From contig JACYME010000034.1 in NCBI GenBank assembly GCA_015272155.1, forward strand, positions 1 to 37,624: a stretch of DNA of 37,624 nucleotides. Reading direction: 5' to 3'. The DNA is from Leptolyngbyaceae cyanobacterium T60_A2020_046 (GTDB lineage: Bacteria > Cyanobacteriota > Cyanobacteriia > Phormidesmidales > Phormidesmidaceae). The position numbers and the translations under genes were made by a program. Below the pieces are notes generated by a model. The model saw only the letters and a list, made by a program, of their open reading frames with translations. It did no database searches and was not told the DNA's origin. Numbering within the stretch: the stretch's first letter is position 1; every line of letters begins with the position of its first letter. Below are positions 23,219 through 32,058 of this stretch, one piece after another.

Positions 23219-24751
23219 ATGGTTTCTCCGGCGACCTCCCTGGCAGAGCATTTTCACCAGCGCACGAAGTACGATCCCGACACAATTGGGCGCATGGCGC
23301 GGGGCATGAAGGGGCCGCAGCCGGAGCCCTACAAAACCTATCGCCTAGGGACAGAAATTGACCTGAAGCCCTATTTAGAAGAGCGCGATCGCCAGCCGAC
23401 AACGCCTCGCGATCGCTGGGCCTGGGCGCGGTTGTCCTACTTGCTGATCAACACCTACGGTCTGACGGCTCGGGTTGCGACCGAAGCAGGTGATCCCTTC
23501 TACTTGCGGGCCGCCCCCTCTGCTGGAGGGCTTTACCCCGCCGAGGTGTATCTGGTGTCGCGCGGCAATGCGCTGCTCCCTGCCGGGCTTTATAACTACC
23601 AGGCCCGTAGCCATAGCCTGTGGCGCTTTTGGGAAGACCATGTGTGGCAAAGCTTTCAAGAAGCCTGCTTTTGGCACCCGGCCCTTGAACACACGCAACT
23701 TGCAATTGTGGTAACTGCGGTGTTCCAGCGGTCTGCCTGGCGCTATCAAGACCGGGCCTATCGGCGCATTTGTTTAGATATCGGGCATCTGCTGGGCAAT
23801 TTGGAACTGGCCGCCGCGCTGAATGACTATCGCCCGCATTTGATCGGAGGCTTTGCGGATACCGCCTTAAACCAGTTGCTGTACCTGGATGAAACAACGG
23901 AAGGGGCGATCGCCGTTGCGGCCCTAGCCGATCTGCTGCAAGTGGAGCAAAACCTGCCGAAAACCGTGACCGCTCAGCCCGCCCCCAGCCAGACGGATTT
24001 TCCGCCCATTGCAGATGGCAAGCTGCTGGCTTATTTACACCAAGCCACCTGCCTCGATCTCGCCAGCAATGTACGATGGCCGACCCAAGTTGAAGCCCCG
24101 CCGACCGAGCCCGAGGATAAATACAACTTTCCGTTTTGCCTCAAAATTCCCACGCGATCGCACCCCATCCAATGGGGCACCGCCCTCGAAGGCTTGGAAT
24201 CGACGATTCTCAGTCGGCGCTCCACCCGGCGCTACAGCAGCGTTAACCTCACCCTAGCAGACCTCAACGCCCTGCTCGACTTTACGTATCACCCTGAGCA
24301 TTACCAAAGTCAGGGGCTGGATGCTACGCCCGACTATTGCGACTTGGGCCTCATCCAAACCTTTGTGGCGGTGTCGGGGGTGGATGGGCTGGATGCCGGG
24401 TGCTATTACTACGCGCCGCGATCGCAGGAACTCCGGCAAATTCGCTTCAAAAACTTTCGGCCAGAACTGCACTACCTTTGCCTGGGGCAAGACCTGGGGC
24501 GCGATGCCGCCGCCGTCATCTTTCACACCGCCGACCTCAAGAAAGCTGTGGCCACCTATGGCGATCGCGTCTACCGTTACCTCCATCTCGACGCGGGGCA
24601 CCTGGGCCAACGCCTCAACCTTGCGGCCACACAACTGCGCCTCGGCGTCAGCGGTATTGGTGGCTTTTTTGACGATCAGGTCAACGAAGTCCTTGGCATC
24701 CCTGAAGATGAAGCCGTCCTCTACATCACCACCGTCGGCCAGCCCGCCTAG
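23219..24751 (+). CDS. SagB/ThcOx-family oxidoreductase with two nitroreductase domains
   Basis: 510 residues made of two tandem nitroreductase-fold halves. The first half (about 65-240) has LRAAPSAGGLYPAEVYLVSR, YRRICLDIGHLLGNLELAAA and IGGFADTALNQLLYLDE. The second half (about 320-508) has STILSRRSTRRYS, the FMN-phosphate-binding type of Arg cluster, VDGLDAGCYYYAP, RYLHLDAGHLGQRLNLAATQ and VSGIGGFFDDQVNEVLGIPE. SagB-type enzymes use FMN to oxidise azolines in TOMM peptides, or act alone on unknown substrates. No cyclodehydratase or precursor gene stands nearby, so a TOMM role is not supported. The ATG is weakly supported. Confidence 0.88.
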   Translation: MVSPATSLAEHFHQRTKYDPDTIGRMARGMKGPQPEPYKTYRLGTEIDLKPYLEERDRQPTTPRDRWAWARLSYLLINTYGLTARVATEAGDPFYLRAAPSAGGLYPAEVYLVSRGNALLPAGLYNYQARSHSLWRFWEDHVWQSFQEACFWHPALEHTQLAIVVTAVFQRSAWRYQDRAYRRICLDIGHLLGNLELAAALNDYRPHLIGGFADTALNQLLYLDETTEGAIAVAALADLLQVEQNLPKTVTAQPAPSQTDFPPIADGKLLAYLHQATCLDLASNVRWPTQVEAPPTEPEDKYNFPFCLKIPTRSHPIQWGTALEGLESTILSRRSTRRYSSVNLTLADLNALLDFTYHPEHYQSQGLDATPDYCDLGLIQTFVAVSGVDGLDAGCYYYAPRSQELRQIRFKNFRPELHYLCLGQDLGRDAAAVIFHTADLKKAVATYGDRVYRYLHLDAGHLGQRLNLAATQLRLGVSGIGGFFDDQVNEVLGIPEDEAVLYITTVGQPA

Positions 24752-25062
24752 AGCGCCAGGACGGGATAGCGAGACACCGGGTTTCTTCGAGAGCTACTTC
24801 ATAAGATGGAGCACATTGCCAAGGAGAAACCCGGTGTCTGCCCCAGCGGGACAGACACCTGCGGTTGGGTAGGGCTTGCGGCGTGAGCCCACTGAGCCCA
24901 CTGAGCCCACTACTGGCAGAGGAGCACGATATGCGGAGCGGGCGATCACGTCCCTGCTGCCGTTGCCCTACGGATGTGTCGCGCAGCAATGCCGCGACAT
25001 CCCTGATCGCAGTAAGCTGATCTACGGCATCTTCACAACACAGTCACAACACTGCAAAATTC
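24752..25062. repeat. intergenic region with 15-bp inverted repeat and tandem 9-mers
   Basis: AGACACCGGGTTTCT (24772-24786) and its perfect reverse complement (24825-24839) enclose 38 bases. It could be a MITE-like unit or a terminator for the preceding gene. TGAGCCCAC is repeated three times without gaps at 24884-24910. Beyond this I see nothing until the dapL start. Confidence 0.7.
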
Positions 25063-26298
25063 ATGGTCACGATCAACGAAAACTATCTCAAGCTCAAAGC
25101 GGGCTATCTCTTTCCAGAAATTGCGCGGCGCGTGGCGGCCTTTGCCGACGCCAACCCCGATGCCAACATCATCAAACTGGGTATTGGGGACGTGACCGAA
25201 CCCCTGCCCGCCGCCTGTCGTGACGCGATGACCCAGGCCGTTGCAGAAATGGGCGATCGCGCCACCTTCAAAGGCTACGGCCCCGAACAAGGCTACGGCT
25301 GGCTGCGCGAAAAGATTGCCCAGCACGATTTCCAACGCCGCAACTGCGACATCAGCGCCGACGAAATCTTCATCTCCGACGGCTCCAAGTGTGACTGTGG
25401 CAACATCCTCGACATCTTTGGGCACGACAACACCATCGCCGTGACCGATCCCGTCTACCCCGTGTATGTCGATACCAACGTCATGGCCGGACACACTGGC
25501 CCCGCCAACGATACGGGCAAATACGACGGCCTTGTGTACCTGCCCATCTCCGCAGACAACGCCTTCACCGCTGAGATTCCTAGCCAAAAAGTAGATCTCA
25601 TCTACCTGTGCTTCCCCAATAACCCTACCGGAGCCGTCGCCACCAAAGCCCATCTGCAAGCCTGGGTTGACTACGCCCGCGAACACGGATCCTTGATCCT
25701 TTTTGATGCGGCCTACGAAGCCTTCATCACCGATCCCGACATTCCCCACTCGATCTACGAAATTCCAGGGGCGCGAGACTGCGCGATCGAGTTTCGCTCC
25801 TTCTCTAAAAACGCAGGCTTTACCGGAACGCGCTGCGCCTTCACCGTCGTTCCCCAAAGCCTGACGGCCAAAGCCTCCGACGGCACAGATGTGTCTCTCC
25901 ATCGCCTATGGAATCGTCGGCAATCCACTAAGTTCAATGGCGTGTCCTACATCGTGCAGCGCGGGGCTGAGGCTGTGTATTCCGAAGCCGGGCAGGCCCA
26001 AACCCAAACCCTGGTCAGCTTCTATCTGGAAAATGCGCGGATCATTCTTGACCAGCTTTCGGCGGCAGGCATCACTGCCTATGGTGGCGTCAATGCGCCC
26101 TATGTGTGGGTAAAAACGCCTCACAACCTCAGCAGTTGGGACTTTTTCGACAAACTGTTGAACATCTGCCATGTGGTTGGCACGCCGGGCTCTGGCTTTG
26201 GGGCAGCGGGCGAAGGCTACTTCCGAATTTCGGCCTTCAACAGCCGGGAAAATGTGGAAGTGGCGATGGCTCGCATCACGGATAAGTTCACGGTCTAG
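25063..26298 (+). CDS. dapL: LL-diaminopimelate aminotransferase
   Basis: 411 residues. This is a PLP fold-type I aminotransferase of the DapL branch, which turns tetrahydrodipicolinate directly into LL-diaminopimelate for lysine and cell-wall synthesis in plants, cyanobacteria and chlamydiae. Landmarks are [60 protein letters not shown] and [14 protein letters not shown], with K249 forming the internal aldimine. The start MVTINENY fits the family. There is no visible operon partner. A promoter near 25010-25050 is not obvious. Confidence 0.96.
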   Translation: MVTINENYLKLKAGYLFPEIARRVAAFADANPDANIIKLGIGDVTEPLPAACRDAMTQAVAEMGDRATFKGYGPEQGYGWLREKIAQHDFQRRNCDISADEIFISDGSKCDCGNILDIFGHDNTIAVTDPVYPVYVDTNVMAGHTGPANDTGKYDGLVYLPISADNAFTAEIPSQKVDLIYLCFPNNPTGAVATKAHLQAWVDYAREHGSLILFDAAYEAFITDPDIPHSIYEIPGARDCAIEFRSFSKNAGFTGTRCAFTVVPQSLTAKASDGTDVSLHRLWNRRQSTKFNGVSYIVQRGAEAVYSEAGQAQTQTLVSFYLENARIILDQLSAAGITAYGGVNAPYVWVKTPHNLSSWDFFDKLLNICHVVGTPGSGFGAAGEGYFRISAFNSRENVEVAMARITDKFTV

Positions 26299-26633
26299 AG
26301 TCCTCGTACCAGATGGCGCGCCACCCGGTTCCTTCTTAACGTCAGTTTGGGTTAAGAGCCATTGGCCCGTACTTTCCCCTCCCAGGGAGGGGTGTCTGTA
26401 GGACGGGGTGGGTGCAACCAGCGGCAAACCCACCCCTAGCCCCTCCGAGAAGGGGAAATCTTCTGGAAACACATCGGTCTTGCGCAATTCAGAACTTAAC
26501 CGGAACTCAGGTTTCTGAGTACCTCGCCCCATTTTGCGAATTAGTCCTAGAAGAAACCGGGGTTCTCTACCAACGTCTTAGGGTGCGTCATCATATCAAG
26601 CTCGTTTGTACAGACACCCTTGTAGCCCTTACC
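26299..26633. repeat. repeat-rich intergenic region after dapL
   Basis: GGGGTGGGT (26405-26413) and ACCCACCCC (26428-26436) make a perfect 9-bp stem with a 14-base loop, a possible dapL terminator. At 26473-26511 lies copy 2 of the 39-base repeat (inverted relative to 13329-13367). The dispersed repeat copy C (GAATTAGTCCTAGAA) begins at 26538, with the AGAAACCGGGGTTCT palindrome after it. No gene seen. Confidence 0.7.
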
Positions 26634-27299
26634 CTAGCCATCGCCGCTGATGTCTTGGGTGAGTACAGCCATTGACTCCGCCAGTTGGACGGCCTCCTCG
26701 GGGGTGACATCTTGGCAGGGCTGCGGGAGCGATCGCGTGGTGTTGATATAGCTCGCCCCGGCAATGCGATAGAAGCCATCTTCGCCTTCTAGCCAGTCGG
26801 TCATCAATTCTGGCCCATCGGCTTGCGATCGCGAATCGGCGTCCAAAAATTCGCCATAGTTTAGGCCATAGTCATCCCGCTCAAACAGCGGCGGCTTAAT
26901 CGGTAACCGATATTCCGTCGCTGGTGATCCCCCGACCCCGCCTTCGGTGAATTCCACCAAAAAGCACCGATTGTCGAGGTCACGGTAGAGCACGGTGTAG
27001 ATTTTGCCGCCGACTACGCCCGCATCCCCTGTTTCCACCGCCTCGACTCGAAACCCTGGGGGAATCACGGTCGGCACGACGATCGCGACCCCTAGGGTAC
27101 GAATTTCTGCCGTTTGCTCCGGCGACAGCAGCGCAATGAACGCTCCGGTGGGGGGTGGCGGCGGGGTCGTCAGTTCGGCCTCTGGCGACACGGGAGCAGG
27201 TGGAATGGGTGCCGCCGTCTCAGCCCGATCACAGGCGACCATGCCCAGCGCGATCGCCAGCAGCCCCCCTAACGCAGACGTGCGGCTACGGTGCACCAT
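26634..27299 (-). CDS. putative lipoprotein
   Basis: 221 residues from ATG 27299. N-terminal RTSALGGLLAIALGMVACDR ends in a lipobox-like MVAC, so Cys near residue 23 should be lipidated. A Pro-rich linker precedes a globular part with GVAIVVPTVIPPGFRVEAVE, GKIYTVLYRDLDNRCFLVEF and ending VQLAESMAVLTQDISGDG. The pattern is that of a conserved cyanobacterial protein of unknown function. The start overlaps the end of the cupin gene by 14 bases, so the two are probably co-translated. An upstream ATG at 27311 is also possible. Confidence 0.7.
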   Translation of the reverse strand: MVHRSRTSALGGLLAIALGMVACDRAETAAPIPPAPVSPEAELTTPPPPPTGAFIALLSPEQTAEIRTLGVAIVVPTVIPPGFRVEAVETGDAGVVGGKIYTVLYRDLDNRCFLVEFTEGGVGGSPATEYRLPIKPPLFERDDYGLNYGEFLDADSRSQADGPELMTDWLEGEDGFYRIAGASYINTTRSLPQPCQDVTPEEAVQLAESMAVLTQDISGDG

Positions 27300-27756
27300 A
27301 GGGGCGTCCATCGCGGTGGGTAAACTGCCAGCCTGTGGCGGTGTGGGAGCCCTGCAAATCCACATCGGGGTAATACACCTGGTCATTGGGGGCGCGATCG
27401 CCCACCTCCAGATATACTGCGGGCTGATCCGAGCGATTCACCAAGTGATGCCCATTCGCCACCCCCGCCGGAAAACCCGCCATCATCCCCGGCATCAGTA
27501 CGGTTTCACCGTCATCGGTCACTAACATCAACGTGCCAGACACGACATAAATAAATTCGTCTTGGGTAGTATGCCAATGGCGCAGGGCTGAGGCACTGCC
27601 GGGGGCCAAGGTCACCCAGTTGACGCCAAAGTTGGTCAGTCCGGCAGCATCACCCACCCGCCGCCGCACACGACCGCTGACAACAGCCTTGAACGGCTCG
27701 GGATAATTGGTGCCCGTCTGCGGCGGCACGGCATTTAAATCGATGGGCATAGTCAT
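27286..27756 (-). CDS. cupin-domain protein
   Basis: 156 residues. A single cupin_2 beta barrel: LAPGSASALRHWHTTQDEFI supplies two His and a Glu of motif 1, YVVSGTLMLVTDDGETVLMP is the connecting hairpin, and PAGVANGHHLVNRSD carries the motif 2 His. It is therefore likely to bind a metal. The tail YLEVGDRAPNDQVYYPDVDL is typical of the subfamily found next to glutathione S-transferase-like or unknown genes. Substrate unknown. The first ATG (27756) is used; the next is two codons later. Confidence 0.85.
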   Translation of the reverse strand: MTMPIDLNAVPPQTGTNYPEPFKAVVSGRVRRRVGDAAGLTNFGVNWVTLAPGSASALRHWHTTQDEFIYVVSGTLMLVTDDGETVLMPGMMAGFPAGVANGHHLVNRSDQPAVYLEVGDRAPNDQVYYPDVDLQGSHTATGWQFTHRDGRPYGAP

Positions 27757-28203
27757 TGGCCCCGAGAAGAAGCCCTCTTATTTTAGCGAGCGTTCGTGGG
27801 GATAACGGCCCAGCGTCTGGCGTCTGCCTCGGCATCGGCATCCAGTATTTTGCATTGTGGATGGCAGGTGTGGCGGCTGCGCGAGATGAATGTCCCACCC
27901 TGGGGCAAGCACCAGCGCTACATTTCAAACCCTTGTATCTTAAACAAAGATAGGCCGTAAACCTGTGGCGGCCAAACATGATGGAGACGCTCGGGCGCAA
28001 AACGTTGGCGCGTTTATCCCATCAACAACTTTGCCCAGAGAGGCTAACTGATCCGGATCCCTACCCTCGACAACGGGCTAGCCCCCCGTGGCGGCAGCCG
28101 CACCACCCCTTGTGAAGGACGCGGCCTTGAACCGCGAGCCTGAACCTGCTGAGCCATCGCAGATTGTGGGCCTACTGACACCATCCTCGACGAGGACTTC
28201 AGT
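27757..28203. other. 447-base intergenic region, nothing convincing
   Basis: This divergent gap between the cupin and the YtkA-like gene should hold both promoters. Small hairpins such as CGCGG-CCTTGAA-CCGCG (about 28121-28137) and ACGGG-CTAGCCC-CCCGT (about 28074-28091) are visible. Open frames here lack ribosome binding sites and do not look protein-like. Confidence 0.4.
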
Positions 28204-28848
28204 ATGTTGACCAGGACATTTTCAATGCGATTTTTAACGTCTGCCACGGGCCTCAGCCTTACCCTGGTATTTGCCAGTGGTCTGGGGTCTGCCGCGATCG
28301 CCCACCAAGTGCAGACCACGGAGCCAATTGGGGCCACGCTGCACATCGAGCCCAACGACATTCCCAAGGCGCAGGTGCCAACACAGGTCTGGTTTGCCCT
28401 GACCCAGCCCGGCGGCGTAGTCGTACCTTTAGCCCATTGCGCCTGTGCGCTGACGATTTACGACAGTGCCAATCAGGCGATCGCAAACCCGCCCCTCGTG
28501 CCCATCACTGCCGAAGGATACGACGCTATTCCCAGCGCCGAGGTGGAATTTCCAACGGTAGGAGCCTATACCCTCGTCCTTGCCGGACAACCCCAGGGCG
28601 ACGCGAGCTTTGACCCCTTTGAGCTGCGCTTTAACGTCACCGTTGCCAGTGCGGGCACCCCCCCCGCAACAGATTCCATCCCTGAGCCCGTCCCTGAGGA
28701 GAGTGCGGGAGAGGTGGATGGGGCGATTTCGGAAACCCCAGCCAGCCCAACCTTGTCTCAACGCACAGGGCAGCCCGCTATCTGGAGCTTAGTTGGTATT
28801 GTTGGCGTCGGGCTTCTTTGGGGAACACTGCGTCGTCGCAAAGAATGA
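28204..28848 (+). CDS. secreted YtkA/CopC-like protein with C-terminal anchor
   Basis: 214 residues. A signal peptide (SATGLSLTLVFASGLGSAAI, cut at AIA-H) gives a mature N-terminal His, HQVQTTEPIG. A single Ig-like beta-sandwich follows: THIEPNDIPKAQ-like start, VWFALTQPGGVVVPLAHCAC, LTIYDSANQAIANPPLVPIT, and GAYTLVLAGQPQGDASF. A Ser/Pro/Glu linker precedes a C-terminal helix with RRRK (WSLVGIVGVGLLWGTLRRRK). The fold resembles copper-related CopC/YtkA domains. Mature N-terminal His and paired CAC cysteines would allow metal binding, but this is inference. GAGGA precedes the ATG by 7 bases. Confidence 0.65.
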   Translation: MLTRTFSMRFLTSATGLSLTLVFASGLGSAAIAHQVQTTEPIGATLHIEPNDIPKAQVPTQVWFALTQPGGVVVPLAHCACALTIYDSANQAIANPPLVPITAEGYDAIPSAEVEFPTVGAYTLVLAGQPQGDASFDPFELRFNVTVASAGTPPATDSIPEPVPEESAGEVDGAISETPASPTLSQRTGQPAIWSLVGIVGVGLLWGTLRRRKE

Positions 28849-28859
28849 GGAGGCAAGTC

Positions 28860-29420
28860 ATGGGTTTGGGGGTTACGCACAGGGCAATGGCCGCTGGCCT
28901 GGGACTGGTGGCAGCATGGGCAGGGCATGGAAGCGCGATCGCCGCAGAGCGCGTCATCCTCACCTACGGCTTCCTCTCGATGGAAATTCCCATCGAACAA
29001 CTCGACACCCTTGCCAGAACAGGGGAATCACCCGGCGAATTGGGGCGACTGTTACGCCTCACAAACCAAGAACCCGCCACGCTCCAACAAGCCTTGACGA
29101 ACCCAGTGCCGGCCAACCCGCTGGTGCTGGATATTGTGCTGCGGACGCCGCCGGGCGAGTGGGTGCTTGACCGCATCGGCGAAACCATTCAACCGTCCTC
29201 TGGGGTGGCTGGCAGTCGCTCGGCCCTGCGATCGGCCTTGATTGGGGCCGCCTCCAACGGCGAAATCACACTGTTGGAGGTGATGCGCGTCTATCCCAGT
29301 CCGGAAATTGTGGTGCAGGGCGATCGCGTTGCCGAAACCTACAGCGAAGTCTTCGATCTGCTAGAACCGTTTATCAAATATCGCCCCCGCCCCAACGCAC
29401 CTCAGAACAACGAGTCCTAG
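28860..29420 (+). CDS. DUF1400-domain secreted protein
   Basis: 186 residues from ATG 28860, which has GAGGAGG 6 bases upstream. A signal peptide (AMAAGLGLVAAWAGHGSAIA) is followed by the DUF1400 domain: AERVILTYGFLSMEIPIEQL, TGESPGELGRLLRLTN, VPANPLVLDIVLRTPPGEWV, and GEITLLEVMRVYPSPEIVVQ. In cyanobacteria this domain often precedes an alpha/beta hydrolase, but here it is alone and no hydrolase follows. The gene starts 11 bases after the YtkA-like gene, so the pair is likely an operon for exported proteins. Confidence 0.85.
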   Translation: MGLGVTHRAMAAGLGLVAAWAGHGSAIAAERVILTYGFLSMEIPIEQLDTLARTGESPGELGRLLRLTNQEPATLQQALTNPVPANPLVLDIVLRTPPGEWVLDRIGETIQPSSGVAGSRSALRSALIGAASNGEITLLEVMRVYPSPEIVVQGDRVAETYSEVFDLLEPFIKYRPRPNAPQNNES

Positions 29421-29534
29421 GGGAGGAACCAGGGAAGTGGCTCCACGCTCTCGTCCGATGTTTGGAACCGTTGGGGATGCGGACAATTTATATCAAGTCT
29501 CTGAAGCAGGACGACAAAACCTGTCTCTTCAAAG

Positions 29535-29560
29535 CCCCTCTCCCAATCGTGGGCGAGGGG
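29535..29560. terminator. hairpin between convergent genes (dispersed CCCCTC repeat)
   Basis: CCCCTCTCCCA (29535-29545) pairs with TGGGCGAGGGG (29550-29560) with one mismatch and a 4-base loop. This type of repeat is widespread in cyanobacterial intergenic DNA. It may end transcription from both sides, although no T-run follows. Confidence 0.5.
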
Positions 29561-29610
29561 TTGGGGTGAGAGCCAAGTGCGGCGGCAAAGTACAGCATGG
29601 GTATACCGGG

Positions 29611-32058
29611 CTACTTAGCATCGCTAGACGGTGCCACACCGACGCGATCGCGGCCATCGGCCTTGGCGTGATAGAGGGCTTCATCGGCGCGACGCACCAA
29701 GTCATCGGGCGATCGCAGCAGGTGGGGATAGGTCATCGCCACGCCCAGGCTCAGCGTCACAATGCCATCCAGGTCAGAACCCTGATGAGGAATGCGCTGG
29801 CCGCGCACCAACAGACGTATCTTCTCTGCCACCATCTCTGCGCCATTCAAATCGGTACCCGGTAGCACCACCACAAACTCTTCCCCCCCATAGCGCGCCA
29901 CCAAATCCGCAGGCCGTTTAATCGCGCTGCGCAGCACCCCAGCCACCCGCCGCAGACAGTCATCCCCAATTTGGTGACCATAGACATCATTGTAGGACTT
30001 GAAATAGTCAATATCCGCCATGATTAGCGACATCGGAGATTGGTCACGCATCAGCCGCCGCCATTCATGCTGTAAATATTGCTCAAAGCGGCGGCGGTTC
30101 GCCACCTGGGTCAACCCATCGAGGTAGGCGATGCGCTTGAGCTGTTGATTCGCGCAGGTCAGTTCTTGGTGGAGTTTATCGCGTTGGATAGCGATGCCGA
30201 TTTGCGTCGCCAGCGCATCTAGGAGGCGCGTATCTTCGGGAAGCCAAGTCCGCGGCGTGTGGTGGTGAGCAACCAGCAGTCCCCAGAGCTGATGTTTCTC
30301 TTCCAGCAGCGGAATCAGCAGCTCGGCCTGGATATTGAAGTATTCCAGAAACTCAATATCCGAGGGGCTTAGGCGCTGATCATAAATGCTGTTGACCGCG
30401 ATCGCGCGGCCCTGTTCGTATAGTTCTAGAAATTTGTCATCAGTGGCCCAAGTATGGCGCAACTGCCACCCCAGCATTGAAGGCATCGTGGGCTGTCGAG
30501 CTTCATAGGTGACCTTGCCGCTGAGGTCGTCCTTGAAGTCAATCACAATGAGGCGATCGACCCCCAAAAACTGACGCACATCGTCAAACACCTTCGACAA
30601 AATCGCCGAAAGATCAAAGGTTTTGCTGATTTCTTGGGCCAGGCGGGCAATCAGACGCTCCTGCTGCACCTGGCGTTGAATCTTGGTTTCGGCGATTTTT
30701 TTGTCCGTCACATCCAGGGTGACGCCTGCCATACGCACAGTCTGCCGCGCCGCATGGTGAAACACCTGACCCCGGCTGTTGAGCCAGTGCAGGGTGCCGT
30801 CGTCGTGGATGACGCGAAACTCGATCTCGTAGGCTTGGCGGCTATGCCGAGCGGCTTCTTGGGCGGCAATGACGCGATCGCGATCTTCTGGGTGCACATA
30901 GCGCAGCGCCGTCTCCGGCTTGCCATCAAAACTGCCGGGGTGCAGGCCAAACAAGCGTTCCTGCTGATGTGACCACACCATTTCTTGGGTGCTAAGGTTC
31001 CAGTCCCAGGTGCCGACGGCTCCCCCTTCTAGGGCGTAGCGCAGGTGCTCTGCATTGTCGAGCAACAGGTCGGCAGCCCGTTTGTGGGCCGTAATGTCGT
31101 GAAACAGGGCATAAAACCCAATCACCGCCTGCCCCTGAAACTGCGGCAAGAGGTTGACGTGTTTGTAGTCGATCTGGCCGCTGGCGTTGGTGAGGGGCAT
31201 GTCAAAGTCGGTGGCTTGCCCCGCGAGCACGACCTTGATGCAGGCCCGCAGTTGTTCATAGATGCTGGGGCTGACGATCTCGCGTAGGGGTTGGCCCACA
31301 ATTTCTTCCAAAGGACGACCAAACCCCTGGGCATAGGCTGGGTTGGCATAGCGATGAATTTCATGGGCATCACAGTAGGCCACCATGCTCGGCACCACGT
31401 CCGTAATTTGGCGCAGTTGACTGTAGTGAGACGGGTTTGCCCAAGGGAGGTCATCGACGGCGTGGCCCGGCTGCGTCACAATCAGCACGTAGGCGATCGC
31501 GCCGTCCGTCGTCTTGAGGGGCATTGCCTTGACGCCATAGATGCGATCGCCCAACATCGGATGGGCATAGCGCATCAGCCGCGCCGTTGCCGGACGACCC
31601 TTCAGGGCTCGCGCATAGGGCCGTTGCGAAATCGGAATCAGGCGGCCCTTCGGCGTGGTGAGGGACAAATGGGGCCAATGCTGGCAGGGGTCAGCCTGGA
31701 GGTAGGCTTGGGGTGTCGCAAATCCAAGTGCCTGAGCGATCGCGCGATTGGCATAAACCAGCTTGCCCCCCGCATCAAAGAGCTGCACCCCCGCTTTAAT
31801 CTCATCCAGCAATGCCAGCAGGGGAGCCCCCCCCGCCAGGGTATCCGTAGCAGTCAGCGCCGCCAGAATTGGGTCTGTCGGAGATGCGAGATCAGCGTGG
31901 GTCAAGGGTGAAGTTTCGAGCACCGGCGCAAAGGCAGCAAATGGAGCAACGAATAGCCCTGAAGGTCGGGTTGCAAAAGCACCAAGCGCGAGGAAGCGGC
32001 AGCACAACCGCGATCGCGCGCAACGCATCGCTGATACATTCGCGGGGGAGGCATCCAT
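29611..32058 (-). CDS. diguanylate cyclase with PAS, GAF and GGDEF domains
   Basis: 815 residues, with no membrane helix after the uncertain N-terminus. PAS1 is at about 85-200 (LLDEIKAGVQLFDAGGKLVY), PAS2 at 215-335 (LRQITDVVPSMVAYCDAHEI), and PAS3 with a PAC motif at 345-460 (EGGAVGTWDWNLSTQEMVWS). A phytochrome-like GAF is at 470-640, then GGDEF to the end. The GGDEF active site is GGEEF near residue 725, and RPAD five residues before it is an intact inhibitory I-site. It should make cyclic di-GMP and be feedback-inhibited. The GAF has Ser-Asp where bilin-binding relatives have Cys-His. The start is unsure; the first 50 residues have an odd composition. Confidence 0.9.
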   Translation of the reverse strand: MDASPANVSAMRCARSRLCCRFLALGAFATRPSGLFVAPFAAFAPVLETSPLTHADLASPTDPILAALTATDTLAGGAPLLALLDEIKAGVQLFDAGGKLVYANRAIAQALGFATPQAYLQADPCQHWPHLSLTTPKGRLIPISQRPYARALKGRPATARLMRYAHPMLGDRIYGVKAMPLKTTDGAIAYVLIVTQPGHAVDDLPWANPSHYSQLRQITDVVPSMVAYCDAHEIHRYANPAYAQGFGRPLEEIVGQPLREIVSPSIYEQLRACIKVVLAGQATDFDMPLTNASGQIDYKHVNLLPQFQGQAVIGFYALFHDITAHKRAADLLLDNAEHLRYALEGGAVGTWDWNLSTQEMVWSHQQERLFGLHPGSFDGKPETALRYVHPEDRDRVIAAQEAARHSRQAYEIEFRVIHDDGTLHWLNSRGQVFHHAARQTVRMAGVTLDVTDKKIAETKIQRQVQQERLIARLAQEISKTFDLSAILSKVFDDVRQFLGVDRLIVIDFKDDLSGKVTYEARQPTMPSMLGWQLRHTWATDDKFLELYEQGRAIAVNSIYDQRLSPSDIEFLEYFNIQAELLIPLLEEKHQLWGLLVAHHHTPRTWLPEDTRLLDALATQIGIAIQRDKLHQELTCANQQLKRIAYLDGLTQVANRRRFEQYLQHEWRRLMRDQSPMSLIMADIDYFKSYNDVYGHQIGDDCLRRVAGVLRSAIKRPADLVARYGGEEFVVVLPGTDLNGAEMVAEKIRLLVRGQRIPHQGSDLDGIVTLSLGVAMTYPHLLRSPDDLVRRADEALYHAKADGRDRVGVAPSSDAK

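Noticed and set aside
27650-28000. 116-codon frame on the minus strand overlapping the cupin start
   Set aside because: It overlaps a clear cupin gene in another frame and reads like non-coding sequence.
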